Assembly (NCBI GenBank): GCA_964426135.1
Contig: CAYRPN010000074.1
Span: 1-27,510, forward strand
Source: CAYRPN01 sp964426135
Lineage (GTDB): Bacteria > Planctomycetota > Phycisphaerae > Phycisphaerales > Phycisphaeraceae
DNA: 27,510 nt
Reading direction: 5' to 3'
Part shown: piece after piece, positions 13,038 through 20,697 of the stretch
Layout: every line of letters begins with the position of its first letter
How positions within the stretch are numbered: the stretch's first letter is position 1
Made by a program: the position numbers and the translations under genes
Notes under the pieces: generated by a model
Databases searched by the model: none
Seen by the model: only the letters and a program-made list of their open reading frames with translations
What the model was told of the DNA's origin: nothing

Positions 13038-13290
13038 ACTTCTGGAGAGCGAGCTTTACAAACGACTCGTCACCGCCGACCAGGACAAGCGCATGATGCA
13101 ACAGGCCGGCGATGAGGACGCGCGGATCAGGTGGGCGTGGAAGCAGGCGTTCTCGCGCGAGCCGAGCGATCTTGAGCTGGCGGTGATTCGCCAGATGTAC
13201 CGTGATGACCTGGCGGAGTATCGCTCCGACGCCGGCGCGGCGGCCAGGGTGTTGAGCATCGGCATGTACAAGGCGCCGGCCACATCGCGA
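13024..13290 (+). pseudogene. DUF1553 (PSD1) fragment
   Basis: The frame encodes ARIRWAWKQAFSREPSDLEL, then AVIRQMYRDDLAEYRSD and AARVLSIG, a typical near-C-terminal block of planctomycete DUF1553 proteins. The upstream domains of that family (PSCyt1, DUF1549 and most of DUF1553) are missing, and after MYKAP the usual ending is replaced by unrelated sequence. It is an isolated internal fragment joined to the broken integrase. It is not a copy of the matching part of the complete gene at 22199-25561, whose residues differ in this block, so it came from another family member. Confidence 0.65.
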
Positions 13291-13300
13291 CCATCACTGC

Positions 13301-14383
13301 TCAATCGCAAAGCCAGCGCATCCAGGATTCAATCCCGCGCCGTTCGTCCGGACCTCGCCAGCAGAACCACAAGTAGCAGCACAGCAAGAACAGGAACGCC
13401 AGCGGCAACGAGATCGACGTCGGCATGGCGATCCGCCAGAAGTGCGTCGGTTCGTTCCCGGTCGCCAGTCCGTAGATCCAGAGCGGCCACAGGTGGACGA
13501 CATGATGGAGCACGTAAATCGTCAGCGAATACCGGCTGAACGATTTCGTGATGTTCAACACTCCCTCGAATCGCCTGCGATTCGGATTCTGGTCCACCCA
13601 CAGGTGCAGCACCCCAAAGAGAAACAGGGCCATGCCCGCAGTCGCCAGGACATACTCAATGGTGGGTGGAAACATCGTCCAGCCTCTCAGCACATGCGTC
13701 GACATCGTATTGGATAGATAGCGTCGAGCCGCCAGGGCGATGCCTGAAATTGCCATGAGCGCGCCGCCGAGAATGGCCGGCGACCACTTCGCTGGCCGGT
13801 CCTCGGGCGACTCGCGGAACACGAGCGATGCCGTCACCAGGCCCGTGAGCGAGTAGGCAATCCAGGGAAAGATCGGGAAGTATCCGGTGGCCAGGAATCC
13901 GATCCAGACGTCCGACAGCGTCAGATCCGCTTCGAAGTAGCCGTTCACCCAGTATGCGTCGTAATCCGCCATAGCGCGTAGGATCGGGCTGATGAGCAGC
14001 GCGATGACGCTGACCAGGACGGAGAGGGACGGCGGCAATCGCCGTGCGAAATTGAGGACGAGCAGCGCCGCGCCGACGAACGTGAGCACATCCCAGTTGA
14101 AGGTGTCTTCCGGAAGCCAGACGAAAATGTTGAACGCGAAGCCGACGCCGATCACAAACAACCCGCGCCGGGCCGACACTTTCGAAATGTCCAGATCGCT
14201 CTTGCCCCGCGACTCCTGCCCGATCACCCACAGGCGGTAACTGACGCCGGAAAGAAAGGCGAAAAGCGGCGCGCCCAACCCGGCCACGGGCAGCGAATAG
14301 CCCGAGAGATTCTCGCCGAAGTGAACGAAGACCATCACGAAGATGGCGATCGTCCGGAGAATATCGATCGACGGATAACGCAT
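13301..14383 (-). CDS. DUF1624/HGSNAT-like membrane acyltransferase
   Basis: A 360-residue polytopic membrane protein with about ten hydrophobic segments. The first helix has the acyltransferase signature PSIDILRTIAIFVMVFVHF (D7, R10, H21), followed by APLFAFLSGVSYRLW, as in DUF1624/heparan-alpha-glucosaminide N-acetyltransferase-like proteins; a late helix carries YVLHHVVHLWPLW. These proteins move acyl groups from the cytoplasm to sugars or other acceptors across the membrane; the acceptor here is unknown. It begins 4 bp after the stop of the tail-anchored protein gene, making it third in a three-gene operon with the FAD protein. The broader acyltransferase_3 family is the alternative. Confidence 0.7.
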   Translation of the reverse strand: MRYPSIDILRTIAIFVMVFVHFGENLSGYSLPVAGLGAPLFAFLSGVSYRLWVIGQESRGKSDLDISKVSARRGLFVIGVGFAFNIFVWLPEDTFNWDVLTFVGAALLVLNFARRLPPSLSVLVSVIALLISPILRAMADYDAYWVNGYFEADLTLSDVWIGFLATGYFPIFPWIAYSLTGLVTASLVFRESPEDRPAKWSPAILGGALMAISGIALAARRYLSNTMSTHVLRGWTMFPPTIEYVLATAGMALFLFGVLHLWVDQNPNRRRFEGVLNITKSFSRYSLTIYVLHHVVHLWPLWIYGLATGNEPTHFWRIAMPTSISLPLAFLFLLCCYLWFCWRGPDERRGIESWMRWLCD

Positions 14384-14387
14384 TGAA

Positions 14388-15263
14388 TCACTGCCCCAGG
14401 CTCGTCAGGTATTCGAACATCATGAACAGGATCTGCGTCAGCAGCAGAATGATGATCACCCACTCCAGCGTGTTGCTGGATCGCGTGAGCATGAAATCGC
14501 TCACGCGCTGGCCGCACAGTTCGTAGACCCGCTCGAAGACTTCGATCTGCGCGCCGAGAAACTCGTGCCGGTGCATCATCCTGTTCCGCTCGCGCAGCCG
14601 CTCGGCGACCTGGCTGGCGAGCGTGGGCGGATGCAAATGCGGACAGTGGATGTGTGGGCCGATCCGCGCCAGGCAGGCGCGAATCAGAAGGACCTGCCCG
14701 AAGCGCTGGTGAAGCTGCTGGCGTTTGCTGATCGATTGCCCCTGAAATTCGAACGCCAGCGGCATGTCCGCTTCCAGTTGCGGCCAGGTTTCGCCCAGGG
14801 TCCGCTCGATGCCACGCAGCTCCGCGTCGTAGTAGGCGACTTCGATCAGGGCAGCGAGGATCGCGTCCAGGCGCTCAGCCAGCGCGAGGACCGCCATCCG
14901 ATCTTGGGACCAGATGATCTGCGCGCCCTGCAGCGTCATCATGTGGCTTCTCGGCTCGCCGCCGGTCGCCGCCGCCTCGACCCAGGCGCGTGCCGCCGTC
15001 AACCACTCGCCTTCCTCCTTCGGAGCGGCCGGAATCCTGAGAATCGAAAGTGCCACGGCGTCCGGCGACGCACTCCCATCGGTGCTCACGCGCACCGCAC
15101 AGCGACCGATGGCCGCGGGAAACTTCAGCAGCACCTCATGGTCATGACCAGGCTCGCTTACAAAAGCGATCGGACAGATCGCCGCTCCTTCCGGCAGGCC
15201 TGCGGGCAATTCCAGATCTTCTGCGTGCGTCTCATTCGCGTCGTGATCACTTGAATCGGTCAT
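14388..15263 (-). CDS. Tail-anchored protein of unknown function
   Basis: The start at ATG 15263 is chosen because it overlaps the previous stop as ATGA and has AAGGGA upstream; an ATG 42 bp earlier lies inside the FAD gene. The 291-residue product has an acidic N terminus, a beta-rich first half with no known motif, then a helical region (MAVLALAERLDAILAALIEV, then QQLHQRFGQVLLIRACLARI). It ends in one hydrophobic helix after RSSNTLEW (about residues 265-286), so it should be membrane-anchored by its C terminus with the bulk in the cytoplasm. The ending loosely recalls RMD1/DUF155 proteins, where a helical domain precedes an EWIIIILI-type membrane helix. The N-terminal half does not obviously match that family, so this is only a suggestion. 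It is the middle gene of the operon. Confidence 0.65.
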   Translation of the reverse strand: MTDSSDHDANETHAEDLELPAGLPEGAAICPIAFVSEPGHDHEVLLKFPAAIGRCAVRVSTDGSASPDAVALSILRIPAAPKEEGEWLTAARAWVEAAATGGEPRSHMMTLQGAQIIWSQDRMAVLALAERLDAILAALIEVAYYDAELRGIERTLGETWPQLEADMPLAFEFQGQSISKRQQLHQRFGQVLLIRACLARIGPHIHCPHLHPPTLASQVAERLRERNRMMHRHEFLGAQIEVFERVYELCGQRVSDFMLTRSSNTLEWVIIILLLTQILFMMFEYLTSLGQ

Positions 15264-16633
15264 GAATTTCCCTTGGAGTTGTCGGTCATGAGCGCGGCTA
15301 GCCATGCAGCCACATACTCAGCCGAGTCGAGCACGCCGTTGAGCGTGGAATCGAAAAGATAGTCGCCCACCACGAAGAGGTTGGCATGTTCGGCCGGTTC
15401 CGGCTGATGACGCTGGTCGAGCCTGCGCGGCACGACGCCGCCCGGCATGGCATTGACCGCGCCCACCCAGCGATGAACCCTGCCTTCCATGAAGTGCGCC
15501 CGCCCGTGCGCCAGGAACGGCGGCAACGAGTCCAGCGCCTCGGCGATCAACTGCTCGTCCGTTCGCTCGCTCATCTCCACGGCGGCCTTGCCACCCAGCA
15601 GCCAGCCGAGTACGCCATGCGTCGCGCCCGGATCGCGCGAGGATTCATCGTAGAGGCAGCAGCCGCCGAAGTGGTCGAGCATCCAATAGGAGTCCGTGAA
15701 GCTGCTGCGCCGGAAGGTCTGGTCGAAAAGGATGGTGATCCGCAGGTAGTGAGCTGGGTGGTTGTAATAGTCGTGATGCTGCTTCATCGCCTCGGCCAGG
15801 CGCGGGCCGCCGAAGGAGATCGATGAGATCCGGTTGTGCGGCAGCGCGATGACAACGAAGTCAAACTCGTCTTCACGTGCCTGTCCCTGATGGGTCGAGC
15901 AGATGCGCAGGCGACTGTCGCCGTTTCGGGCGATACCGCTGACCTGATGCTCCAGCAGGACCGTGGCATCGATCCGGGCAGCAAGCTCGTGCGGCAACCG
16001 CTCATTGCCCCCTTCAATGCCGTACAATTGCATGTAAGCCGGATCGTTCATCAGGTAGTTCTGGAGGCCGTAGGTCGGGCTGGTCTGGTCCGGCTCGGTC
16101 GCCAGGTCGCTGTGAATCAGGTGGCGCACGTATTGTCGCGCCTCCGGTGCAGCGATCTCGGCAAGGAGTGCATCAAACCGGCGCGGGTCCATCGGACCCT
16201 CCAAACCTTCGGGAAAGTCCGAATGCCAGAACTCCTGCGGCGTCATGCGGTCCTTGGCGAATCGATCAAACGCCGCCAGCGCGCGGCAGGCGTTGGGCCC
16301 GAGTCGGTCCTGGATGTCATCCAGATTCGCAAGCACCTGATCATCCATGATCACCGCCGGCCCGCCCATCGTGCGGATGGGCAGCCCAAGCTCAGCGACC
16401 AGCTCCTTCAGCGGATCCTCGTCGAAGTTGGAATAGTCGTAGAACTCCGCAGCCCCCGCCTCATACTGCACGGGCGCTTTGCCGAAGCGTGGCGTGGCGA
16501 TCTTTCCCCCGAGGCGCGGACTCGCTTCAAACAGCGTGATGCGGACGGGACCATCGACCATTTTCTGAAGGGTGTAGGCAGTCATCAGGCCCCCTGGCCC
16601 GCCACCGACGATCCCCACGTTCCACGTACGCAT
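15260..16633 (-). CDS. FAD-dependent amine-oxidoreductase-like protein
   Basis: A 457-residue flavoprotein of the amine oxidase / phytoene desaturase superfamily. The N-terminal dinucleotide-binding fold shows GGGPGG at 10-15 and FEASPRLGGK with E36 at the end of the second strand, binding the FAD adenosine. The C terminus has NLFVVGDYLF, then STLNGVLDSAEYVAAWLAAL, the second FAD contact. Length and order are normal. The substrate-binding middle does not identify a specific enzyme; no signal peptide is present, so it is cytoplasmic or membrane-associated. GGAAAG precedes ATG 16633, and its stop overlaps the next start by 4 bp. The joint operon with a membrane acyltransferase suggests oxidation and acylation of a shared lipid or sugar-type substrate, by inference. 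Confidence 0.8.
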   Translation of the reverse strand: MRTWNVGIVGGGPGGLMTAYTLQKMVDGPVRITLFEASPRLGGKIATPRFGKAPVQYEAGAAEFYDYSNFDEDPLKELVAELGLPIRTMGGPAVIMDDQVLANLDDIQDRLGPNACRALAAFDRFAKDRMTPQEFWHSDFPEGLEGPMDPRRFDALLAEIAAPEARQYVRHLIHSDLATEPDQTSPTYGLQNYLMNDPAYMQLYGIEGGNERLPHELAARIDATVLLEHQVSGIARNGDSRLRICSTHQGQAREDEFDFVVIALPHNRISSISFGGPRLAEAMKQHHDYYNHPAHYLRITILFDQTFRRSSFTDSYWMLDHFGGCCLYDESSRDPGATHGVLGWLLGGKAAVEMSERTDEQLIAEALDSLPPFLAHGRAHFMEGRVHRWVGAVNAMPGGVVPRRLDQRHQPEPAEHANLFVVGDYLFDSTLNGVLDSAEYVAAWLAALMTDNSKGNS

Positions 16634-17076
16634 CTACTTTCCTATTCTGGTCTCAGTTCGTGTGTCCGTCAGGGAACGACGCCCGGACGAAGCCGGGACG
16701 ACTTTCGAGAACGTCTTCGTGCCGTTGGGCCACCATCCCTCCGCCTAACGCTGCCGCGGCAAACGATATTGCATGGATAGGAATTGGGACTCCGCGCGGG
16801 ATGGTCGTTGGGTGAGGTGGGGCTACAGGACCCTTCAGACCTTTGCCCAGTGCAATGACCGCCCGGCGCAGCGCGGAGACGATCTGCTCGGCGCTGTGTC
16901 GAGTCTTCATTGGGAATCCTTTCCGGCCAACGGCCGGGTGGATTCTCTCACCAACTCTGGATCAGGTTCTCAGGAAGGGGTCACAAGGTGATCCCCTCCG
17001 CATCTTTGTACCAGTGCCCGTGAGAGAGCCGGTGATGCAAAGAAAAAGAAGAGGGAGTCACTCGTCTCCAGTCGCT
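16634..17076. other. Intergenic stretch with IS relic
   Basis: This 443-bp stretch between the FAD gene and the large secreted protein has no intact gene. It contains an orfA-like relic (listed separately), its apparent non-coding leader, and on the minus strand near 17040-17075 a weak stem (GGAG/CTCC) followed by a pyrimidine-rich CTTCTTTTTCTTT, possibly a terminator for the 17077-20445 gene. Confidence 0.45.
16833..16910 (-). mobile_element. IS3-type transposase orfA relic, N-terminal stub
   Basis: The minus-strand frame begins MKTRHSAEQIVSALRRA and continues with VIALGKGLK, matching the first 26 or so residues of IS3-family OrfA proteins (helix-turn-helix start with xxEQIVxxLREAE). After that the similarity stops and the frame runs on through unrelated Pro-rich sequence to 16653. 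GGAAAGGA precedes the ATG, so the original leader survives. No orfB and no clear terminal repeats are seen. It is a decayed insertion scar. Confidence 0.6.
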
Positions 17077-20000
17077 TTATCTGCTCCACAACCGGCTGTC
17101 ATTTGAGATGCCCCATACTTTCCTCGCCGGCTCCGCAGCCTCAAGCGTGGCGTCAAACCCGCGCTGCGTGGTCTTGATCACAGGCACGCTGAGATTCGGG
17201 TGCTTCACCGACAACTCCTGGGCGCTTTCCGCGTAGCGTCCGTGCTTCTTGTGATAAGCCTGCTGCGCGTAATAGATTTCGTGCAGCAAATCCTTGACGT
17301 CCTGCGCCGGATCAGCGCGGTACTCGACGGGGCCTTGCGACTTCTCACTGAACTGCAGATAACCCCAGCGTTCAGGACGGTGCATGTCGATCGCGCCCTG
17401 CGGTGACCAGACCCAGTTGTGCTCGGGCTTGCCTTTCACCTTCACGTACTTGCCGTCCTCGATGGCGGTGTCCCATTGAACGCGCGAGAAGTTGATGCGC
17501 CACTGCTGGCCATCCTTCGGCGGCACGGGCACGGGGCTCAGTTCCGCCAGCCCCTTCCAAGGCCAGGCGATTTCGACCGTCCAACTCTTGTCCGTGTCGG
17601 CGGGATCGTCGAGCGTGCCGTTGACCTGCACCGCGGTTTTGAGCCCGATGATCTCCCAGCCATTGAGCGCCCGCCCGCCGTCCCTGTAAGGCTTCGACAG
17701 CAGCAGGTCCCATGTCGTGTTCTTCGCATTGAGCTCGAGTTCGCCGTAGAGATGGTTGTCACCGTCGGGATCGATGAAGACTTCAAAATCGGGGTCGTGG
17801 AAGATCACCGCATCGTGTTCGGTCAGCGTGGCCCAGATGTGCGGCTCCTCCAGTTCCGCCGCGATATACAGCGCCTTGTCATCCCAGAGCATTTTCATGC
17901 GCGTCCGGTGTGCGGGCTTGGGCTTGCGATCGCCTTCGATATCGACGAAATCATCGCTCCAAGTCGCTGCATTCCACGCATCGTCGTCGAGCTTGCCGTC
18001 GATGACCGGGGCGGCGGCGGCTTTCAGGCAGACATATCCGCGCGGCGCAGGAAGCGCTGCGTGATGCGGAGGCTCGGGGACAACCGGCGTCGAGGAGACC
18101 GGGGCGACGACGGGCGCCGCGACCGGCAGCTTTACCGTCAACTCCGCATCGAACATCAGCTTCGGATCGCCGCGCCCCTCAAGCGTGCGCAGCATCGTGC
18201 CGATGGTGCGCACAGGCTTGCCGCTGAAGAGCTCCTTGCCCGCGTGCGTCACGACGACAGGTTTTTCGAAATCAACCATGCGATCGTCGAGCCTGACCAG
18301 CAGCGTCGACACCTTCTCCGCCGCCGTCACATCGATGCACTGACCCTCGCGCTGAGCGATCACCATCGAATCACTCACCGCCTCCTTCGTCGGAGTCGCC
18401 AGCCAGTAGGAGCGATCGTGCGGCGTTCCTGTCTGCTTCCACACGACGCGCGTCGGCACGGGATCGCGGCTGAATCCCGCCATCCACGGCAACGCGGCCT
18501 TGTCCTCCATGTCCATCCAGTGGCCTTTGCCTTCGTGAATTCTGACGAAGTGGCGATACCCCTGTGGATCGTCCTTCTGAAGTTTCGCCAGCAACTCGCC
18601 ATACTCGCGCCCGACCTTGTTGCGGCTGTAGGCCGCGTCGTTGCCGCCGACCTGAAGCGCGAAGGGCACGTTGCGCACGGAGAGCATCGACACGCCGTTG
18701 GGATGCCCCGCCATCATGGCGGCGGCGGCCCAGCGGTCGGCCATGCGGGGGGCGAGCTGGTACACGCCGTCACCGCCCGCCGAGTAACCCATCACATACA
18801 CGCGATCGGGATTCACCCCTTCCAACACGATCAGGTCTTCGATCAGCCGCGCGAAAAGTCGATCGATGTGAGGTTGATGCCACAGGTTCCAGGTATCGGT
18901 CGGCGCCCTGGGCGCGAGGTAGATGCCCTCTTTCACGGCATAGAGCTTCAACTGATTCTTCCACTGCTGATCGTTGACGTGCTTGGGCGCGCCGCCGCCG
19001 CCGTGAAGGGAAATCCAAAGGCTTCGCCCGTCTTTGGGCTTGTCGCCGGAAACGGTGAAATCGAACGCCATCTCCAGCTTGTCATCCCTGAGCAGGCGGT
19101 CGGCGATTTCCTTGGCGCGCTGCGACTGGATCATCGCCGCGTGGGCGTCCCAGATCAGCTTGCGGGCGGCGGCGGCATCGGATTTCGTCAGGGCGGCCTC
19201 GGCGAAATCGCGCTCCGCCAGCGCCGCCGGCGAATCGGGCTTCTCATCCAGCGCCGCCTTGAGCGCCGCCAGTGCATCAGCCGACGGGATAACCGGCTGG
19301 ATCACATCGACGATCTGAAACTCCCCCGCTTTGCCGGCTGTGATCGTCTGCTCATGCCGCCCGACGCGAACAATGTATCCCTTCCCCGGCTGCAGTTCGA
19401 AAGCCAGGTAGTCATTGAGATCCGCCGACTCATCGCGCGACTTGCCCTCCAGCGTCGCATTCGGCTCGCCCGCAGACGCAACCGCCACATTCGCCGCCAC
19501 GCGTTTACGACCGGCGTTCAGCACGCGAATCGCCACCCGCGCCGTCCGCGAAGGGGCTGGCGCCTTGGCGTAACGATCCGTCACGTTCTCGCCGGGCACG
19601 GTTGTGTTCCGGCGGTCCCACACCAGCGGAAAGTGAACATTCGTCCGGCGAAAGCTCGCCGCGTAGATGGCGTGCTCGGGCGAATCCTTCTGCGCCTTGG
19701 CGGCGTCGCCTACGAACCAGCCGCGATTGAGACCCTGCGCATCCTGCTCGCAGGCGCCGGTGAAGTGCCAGTCCTTGTCCCAGATTTCGATCCAGGTGTG
19801 ATTGCCGCGCTTGTTCCACCAGTTGGGAGTGCCCACCAGCCGGGCGGGAATGCACACCGACCGGCAGGCGTCGCTGATCAGGATCGAAAGCCCGGTGCAG
19901 GAAGCGTTGCCCTGGGCGATCGATTCCTTCGGACTCAAATTGGGAGGGCGATTCTGCGGCAAATATTTCACCTTGATCTTGTGAAAGAGCTCCGCGTTGA

Positions 20001-20445
20001 GCTTCTGCGCCGCTTCCGCGGGTGTCTTGCAATCCTTGATGATGGGCATCGCCAGTTCGTAAAACTCCTTCCGCCAGGGATCGCGCTTCTCGTCGATGTT
20101 CGCGTAAGGCAGCACATGGTCGAAAAATATCTCCTCGGGAATGTCCTTGCCCCACGGCGTTTCGCTGCGCGCCTTGTAGGCAAGCTCGTGATTGGCAATC
20201 AGAAAATCGGCCGAAAGCGCCGACAAATCCGAGTCAGGCATATGCGTGATCAGAAACTCCATGCCTTTCCGCTGCTCGGCGGGAACGGCGCGAAGCGCCT
20301 TCTCCAGCTCGGTGCGATTGCCGCCGGCTTTTGCCAGTCGAGACTCGGCGGCGTCCGACCACCACCGCGACGGAGCCTCCGCCCAGGAGAAGCAAGGCAG
20401 GTGAAAGAAAAGCAAAACGCAGAAAAGAAAGTGCTGGATAGCCAT
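17077..20445 (-). CDS. Secreted transglutaminase-like / alpha-beta hydrolase / CBM9-like fusion
   Basis: A 1122-residue protein with a signal peptide (residues 1-22, cut near SWA-EA). Region 1, about 30-290, is transglutaminase-like, with candidate Cys183 (NASCTGLS) and His216 (GNHTWIEIW). A linker with a beta domain follows (300-380). Region 2, about 455-690, is an alpha/beta hydrolase of the esterase/depolymerase type: HGGGG at 481-485, nucleophile S555 in GYSAGG, probable D603 and H642. Region 3, about 803-1033, resembles CBM9-type carbohydrate-binding domains (VIDGKLDDDAW, FEVFIDPDGDNHLY, NAKNTTWDLL). The last 75 residues have a pilin/DUF1559-tail-like helix (LLHEIYYAQQAYHKKHGRYA). It is probably exported and acts on a polymer at the cell surface. 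The gene is monocistronic. The substrate is unknown. Confidence 0.85.
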   Translation of the reverse strand: MAIQHFLFCVLLFFHLPCFSWAEAPSRWWSDAAESRLAKAGGNRTELEKALRAVPAEQRKGMEFLITHMPDSDLSALSADFLIANHELAYKARSETPWGKDIPEEIFFDHVLPYANIDEKRDPWRKEFYELAMPIIKDCKTPAEAAQKLNAELFHKIKVKYLPQNRPPNLSPKESIAQGNASCTGLSILISDACRSVCIPARLVGTPNWWNKRGNHTWIEIWDKDWHFTGACEQDAQGLNRGWFVGDAAKAQKDSPEHAIYAASFRRTNVHFPLVWDRRNTTVPGENVTDRYAKAPAPSRTARVAIRVLNAGRKRVAANVAVASAGEPNATLEGKSRDESADLNDYLAFELQPGKGYIVRVGRHEQTITAGKAGEFQIVDVIQPVIPSADALAALKAALDEKPDSPAALAERDFAEAALTKSDAAAARKLIWDAHAAMIQSQRAKEIADRLLRDDKLEMAFDFTVSGDKPKDGRSLWISLHGGGGAPKHVNDQQWKNQLKLYAVKEGIYLAPRAPTDTWNLWHQPHIDRLFARLIEDLIVLEGVNPDRVYVMGYSAGGDGVYQLAPRMADRWAAAAMMAGHPNGVSMLSVRNVPFALQVGGNDAAYSRNKVGREYGELLAKLQKDDPQGYRHFVRIHEGKGHWMDMEDKAALPWMAGFSRDPVPTRVVWKQTGTPHDRSYWLATPTKEAVSDSMVIAQREGQCIDVTAAEKVSTLLVRLDDRMVDFEKPVVVTHAGKELFSGKPVRTIGTMLRTLEGRGDPKLMFDAELTVKLPVAAPVVAPVSSTPVVPEPPHHAALPAPRGYVCLKAAAAPVIDGKLDDDAWNAATWSDDFVDIEGDRKPKPAHRTRMKMLWDDKALYIAAELEEPHIWATLTEHDAVIFHDPDFEVFIDPDGDNHLYGELELNAKNTTWDLLLSKPYRDGGRALNGWEIIGLKTAVQVNGTLDDPADTDKSWTVEIAWPWKGLAELSPVPVPPKDGQQWRINFSRVQWDTAIEDGKYVKVKGKPEHNWVWSPQGAIDMHRPERWGYLQFSEKSQGPVEYRADPAQDVKDLLHEIYYAQQAYHKKHGRYAESAQELSVKHPNLSVPVIKTTQRGFDATLEAAEPARKVWGISNDSRLWSR

Positions 20446-20554
20446 GGGAGAATCTTCCGCTGATCAGCCGCCTGACAAAAACCGGTTCAAGTCTACCAAC
20501 TCCATCCGCGACTTCTGTCGGGGGCCTCATCCACCCCTCAGGGCAGTTGCATAT

Positions 20555-20570
20555 GGGAGGCGAGGCTCCC
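20555..20570. repeat. REP-like palindrome GGGAGGCGAGGCTCCC
   Basis: A short imperfect palindrome, followed by GCCGAGCC, lies in the 252-bp gap between the large secreted protein and DUF1501 genes. From memory, this GC-rich motif (translated as SAGASP in spurious frames) recurs in intergenic DNA of many planctomycete genomes. Only one copy is in the window, so the repeat status rests on that recollection. Confidence 0.4.
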
Positions 20571-20697
20571 GCCGAGCCGACCCCATACATGCGGACGAAG
20601 GCGGCGCCCGACATTGTGGCCCCTCGCCGCGGGTGGACCATCGCAGTATTGGGGCAACGAATCGTCCGGCGCTTCCGTATCTCTCTACACTCGCGGT

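Noticed and set aside
17419..20463. 1014-codon open frame on the plus strand
   Set aside because: It is antisense to the clearly recognisable transglutaminase/hydrolase/CBM9 gene and is very rich in Arg, His and Val, as expected for a shadow frame.
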